Assembly: GCF_900103445.1 (NCBI RefSeq)
Contig: NZ_FNHS01000002.1
Location: 372,001-436,000, forward strand
Source: Methylobacterium phyllostachyos
Lineage (GTDB): Bacteria; Pseudomonadota; Alphaproteobacteria; Rhizobiales; Beijerinckiaceae
Length of the DNA: 64,000 nucleotides
Reading direction: 5' to 3'
A program made the translations under genes and the position numbers. The notes beneath the pieces were generated by a model. The model saw only the letters and a program-made list of their open reading frames with translations, had not been told where the DNA came from and did no database searches. Positions 61,978 through 64,000 of the stretch are shown here, piece by piece (the stretch's first letter is position 1; each line of letters starts with the position of its first letter).

Positions 61978-63690
61978 ATGTCCCTGACCACCCGCATCGT
62001 GCTGCTGGTGTTGCTGGCCCTCGCACCCGCCATCGCGATCCAAGGCTACAACGAGCACGCCCTCCGCGCCGCCCGCGACGAGGCGGTGCGAGCGGACACC
62101 ACGGCGACGGCGCGCACCGTGGCCGACGATCTCGCCCAGGTCGCCGAGGAGGTCAGGCGGTCACTCGACCTCCTGGCCCGCGACCCGCGCATCCTCGCCT
62201 TGGACCCACCGGCCTGCACCGAATACCTTCGCGGCGCCGCCACGGACCTGCCGCAACTCAACCTCCTCGCGCTGACGCGGCCGGACGGCACCGTGGTCTG
62301 CAACAGCGTCGGCTCTCCGACGGGGGCATACTCGAATGCCGAACGCGCCTATCACAAGCTCACGTTGTCCCTCGGCCGTTTCGCGATGGGCGGGTACGCC
62401 CGGGGCGTCGCGACCGGCAAGGACAGCGTCCATTTCGCCCGCCCCCTCAGGGACGAGGACGGCGCCGTCGTCGGCCTGCTGGTGGCGGCCCTCGACCTGG
62501 ATTGGTTGTCGCTGCACCTGCAGAAGGATCTGCGCCTCCCCTCCACCACGCTCACGGTCGCGGACCAGGACAAGGTCATCATGATCCGCCGTCCGGACGG
62601 ACCGCAGTGGGTCGGCAAACCCATTCCGGAGGAACGGCAACGCATCCTGGCGAGCCGGGGCGAGGGCGTGCGCATCGACGTCGGCATCGACGGGCGCGAA
62701 CGCATCCTGGCCAATGCCACGCCCCGCGGAGCGGCCGCCGGGGCCTGGATCACCGTCGGGCGCGACCGGGACGTCGCCTTCGCCGACGTCGATGCGGCGA
62801 CCCGGCGCGGGATCACGATGATCGCCTTGGGGGCCGTCCTCGCAATCGCCGCGGCGCTCCTGGCCGGCCGTTTCTTCATCCGCCGCCCCTTCGTCAGGTT
62901 GCTCCGGGCATCCGCTGCTTGGCGGGAGGGCGACCTGTCCGTCCGGATAGGCATGACCCGGGACGACGAGTTCGGGCGACTGGGACGCGAGCTCGATGGC
63001 ATGGCCGGCGCCCTTCAGCGCAACGAGGCGGAACTCCGCGGCGAGATCGCCCGGGGCCGCGAGATGCAGGAACGGCAGGTGACGCTGCTGCACGAGTTGA
63101 ACCACCGGGTGAAGAACACACTCGCGACCGTCCAGGCCCTGGCCCGCCAAGCGAACCGCGGCGGCGAGGCCCCGGGGGAGCGGTTGGAGGCCCGAATCCT
63201 GGCGCTGTCCAAGACGCATGACCTGCTCACCCGGGACGATTGGTCCGGGGCTTCCCTGCGCGAGGTGCTGGAGGGCGAGATCGGCCCCTACCGCGACGGG
63301 CCCGACCGGTTCGCGGTCGACGGCCCGGACGTCGACCTCCCGGCCCGGCACGTGCTGTCGCTCGGCATGACGCTGCACGAGCTGGTCACCAACGCCGCCA
63401 AGCACGGGGCCCTGTCGGTCCCGAGCGGCACGGTCCGGGTATCCTGGCGGGTGACCGTCGGCGAAAGCGGCGCTCGTCGCCTGTGCCTCGATTGGGTCGA
63501 GGCCGGTGGCCCCCCCACGGCGGAACCAGCACGACGGGGCTTCGGCTCGCGGCTGATACGTGCCAACGTGGAGCGCGAGCTCGCCGGGCGCATCGAGGTC
63601 GACTTCGCCTCGGACGGCCTGCGCTGCTGGCTCGACGTCCCCCTCGCGGCGCAGCCAGCGATGCTCGCCCCGCACAGCGGGTCCGGGTGA
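61978..63690 (+). CDS. Membrane sensor histidine kinase, HAMP plus HWE/HisKA_2 (paralogue 2)
   Basis: A 570-residue kinase, a full-length paralogue of the one at 7128-8834. N-terminal helix (RIVLLVLLALAPAIAIQGYN), periplasmic Cache-like sensor, second helix (about 280-300), HAMP (VRLLRASAAWREGDLSVR), then HWE H box LLHELNHRVKNTLATVQ, N box ALGMTLHELVTNAAKHGAL-like and GFGSRLI. Its ATG at 61978 begins at the first membrane helix. It follows the LOV-like kinase by about 210 bases and lies 113 bases before the next kinase. Confidence 0.87.
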   Translation: MSLTTRIVLLVLLALAPAIAIQGYNEHALRAARDEAVRADTTATARTVADDLAQVAEEVRRSLDLLARDPRILALDPPACTEYLRGAATDLPQLNLLALTRPDGTVVCNSVGSPTGAYSNAERAYHKLTLSLGRFAMGGYARGVATGKDSVHFARPLRDEDGAVVGLLVAALDLDWLSLHLQKDLRLPSTTLTVADQDKVIMIRRPDGPQWVGKPIPEERQRILASRGEGVRIDVGIDGRERILANATPRGAAAGAWITVGRDRDVAFADVDAATRRGITMIALGAVLAIAAALLAGRFFIRRPFVRLLRASAAWREGDLSVRIGMTRDDEFGRLGRELDGMAGALQRNEAELRGEIARGREMQERQVTLLHELNHRVKNTLATVQALARQANRGGEAPGERLEARILALSKTHDLLTRDDWSGASLREVLEGEIGPYRDGPDRFAVDGPDVDLPARHVLSLGMTLHELVTNAAKHGALSVPSGTVRVSWRVTVGESGARRLCLDWVEAGGPPTAEPARRGFGSRLIRANVERELAGRIEVDFASDGLRCWLDVPLAAQPAMLAPHSGSG

Positions 63691-63803
63691 GCCCCGGCGT
63701 TCACCGTCGTCTCGCCGAGACGTTGCGGCGATCGGTACGGGATGGCAGAAACCACCGTCGGCCCGACCGACACGGGTAACTCGACCAACACGCCCCTCGA
63801 AGC

Positions 63804-64000
63804 ATGACGGACGCCCAGGACCCTGAAAGGCTGGCGGCGCTTGCCGCCTACGGAATTCTCGACACACCGCCCGAACGCGGCTTCGACCGGATCGTCCATC
63901 TCGCCCGCAGGCTGTGCCGCGCGCCCGTCGCCCTCGTGAGCCTCGTCGCGGGGGATCGGCAGTGGTTCAAGGCCCGGTCCGGCTTCGAGCCGTGCGAGAC
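63804..64000 (+). CDS. GAF-domain kinase N-terminus, cut by the right edge
   Basis: The first 65 codons of a large sensor kinase like those at 22048 and 9091. It has the start AYGILDTPPERGFDRIVHLA and the beginning of a GAF domain (DRQWFKARSGFEPCE). No stop within the window. The rest is unseen, so only the GAF start is supported. It reads in the same direction as the membrane HWE kinase before it. Confidence 0.6.
   Translation, partial: MTDAQDPERLAALAAYGILDTPPERGFDRIVHLARRLCRAPVALVSLVAGDRQWFKARSGFEPCE

Noticed and set aside
1-64000. CRISPR arrays, tRNA or rRNA genes, IS elements
   Set aside because: No regularly spaced repeat arrays, RNA gene signatures or transposase frames were seen on either strand.

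Overview
The window is GC-rich, densely coded bacterial DNA. It looks like an alphaproteobacterium of the Hyphomicrobiales, most probably Methylobacterium or a close relative. This is an inference from the number of HWE/HisKA_2 histidine kinases, a DUF6894-type protein, the small stress-protein repertoire (CsbD, GlsB/YeaQ, DUF2382, DUF3618, DUF1236) and Crp/Fnr-type regulators. I saw no rRNA, tRNA, CRISPR array, prophage, transposase or replication origin.

Layout. 1-7 kb: accessory metabolic and secreted genes, all on the minus strand (alpha/beta hydrolase, phospholipase A2-like protein, Gly-rich secreted protein, PhnD-like binding protein, catalase-family protein with an AraC regulator), mixed with gene debris that includes a decayed Old Yellow Enzyme gene and a second remnant of the same hydrolase-OYE pair. 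7-25 kb: a signalling block of large sensor kinases. At its centre (15.7-17.1 kb) two divergent operons each start with a short ParD-like ribbon-helix-helix gene placed directly against a PAS hybrid histidine kinase. Two Crp/Fnr genes follow; the second, and the kinase coupled to it, each carry one premature stop. 25-31 kb: small and secreted proteins, a frameshifted lipoprotein hydrolase, an AI-2E-family transporter and a transglutaminase pseudogene. 31-35 kb: a membrane hybrid kinase with two receiver domains and a PAS-LuxR regulator. 35-48.7 kb: a long plus-strand run of general-stress and envelope genes, many overlapping by a few bases: GlsB-like protein, DUF2382 proteins, YidB-like protein, two CsbD proteins, holin-like and DUF3618 proteins, aquaporin, MscS channel, GH15 glycoside hydrolase and an intact transglutaminase. 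49-64 kb: a second signalling block with an MHYT hybrid kinase, an orphan receiver beside a badly decayed kinase, a LOV (blue-light) hybrid kinase, a four-gene kinase/receiver run ending in a LOV-like kinase without the photoactive cysteine, a membrane HWE kinase, and a GAF kinase cut by the window edge.

How it works together. The window couples a very large sensing capacity (membrane, GAF, PAS, LOV and MHYT inputs) to general stress protection of envelope, osmotic balance and carbohydrate. Most kinases have receiver domains but no DNA-binding output, so the RHH, Crp, AraC and LuxR proteins beside them are the obvious candidates for transcriptional output. That link is inferred from gene order only. 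Several genes are broken by one or a few lesions, which suggests either an accessory region under relaxed selection or local sequencing errors.
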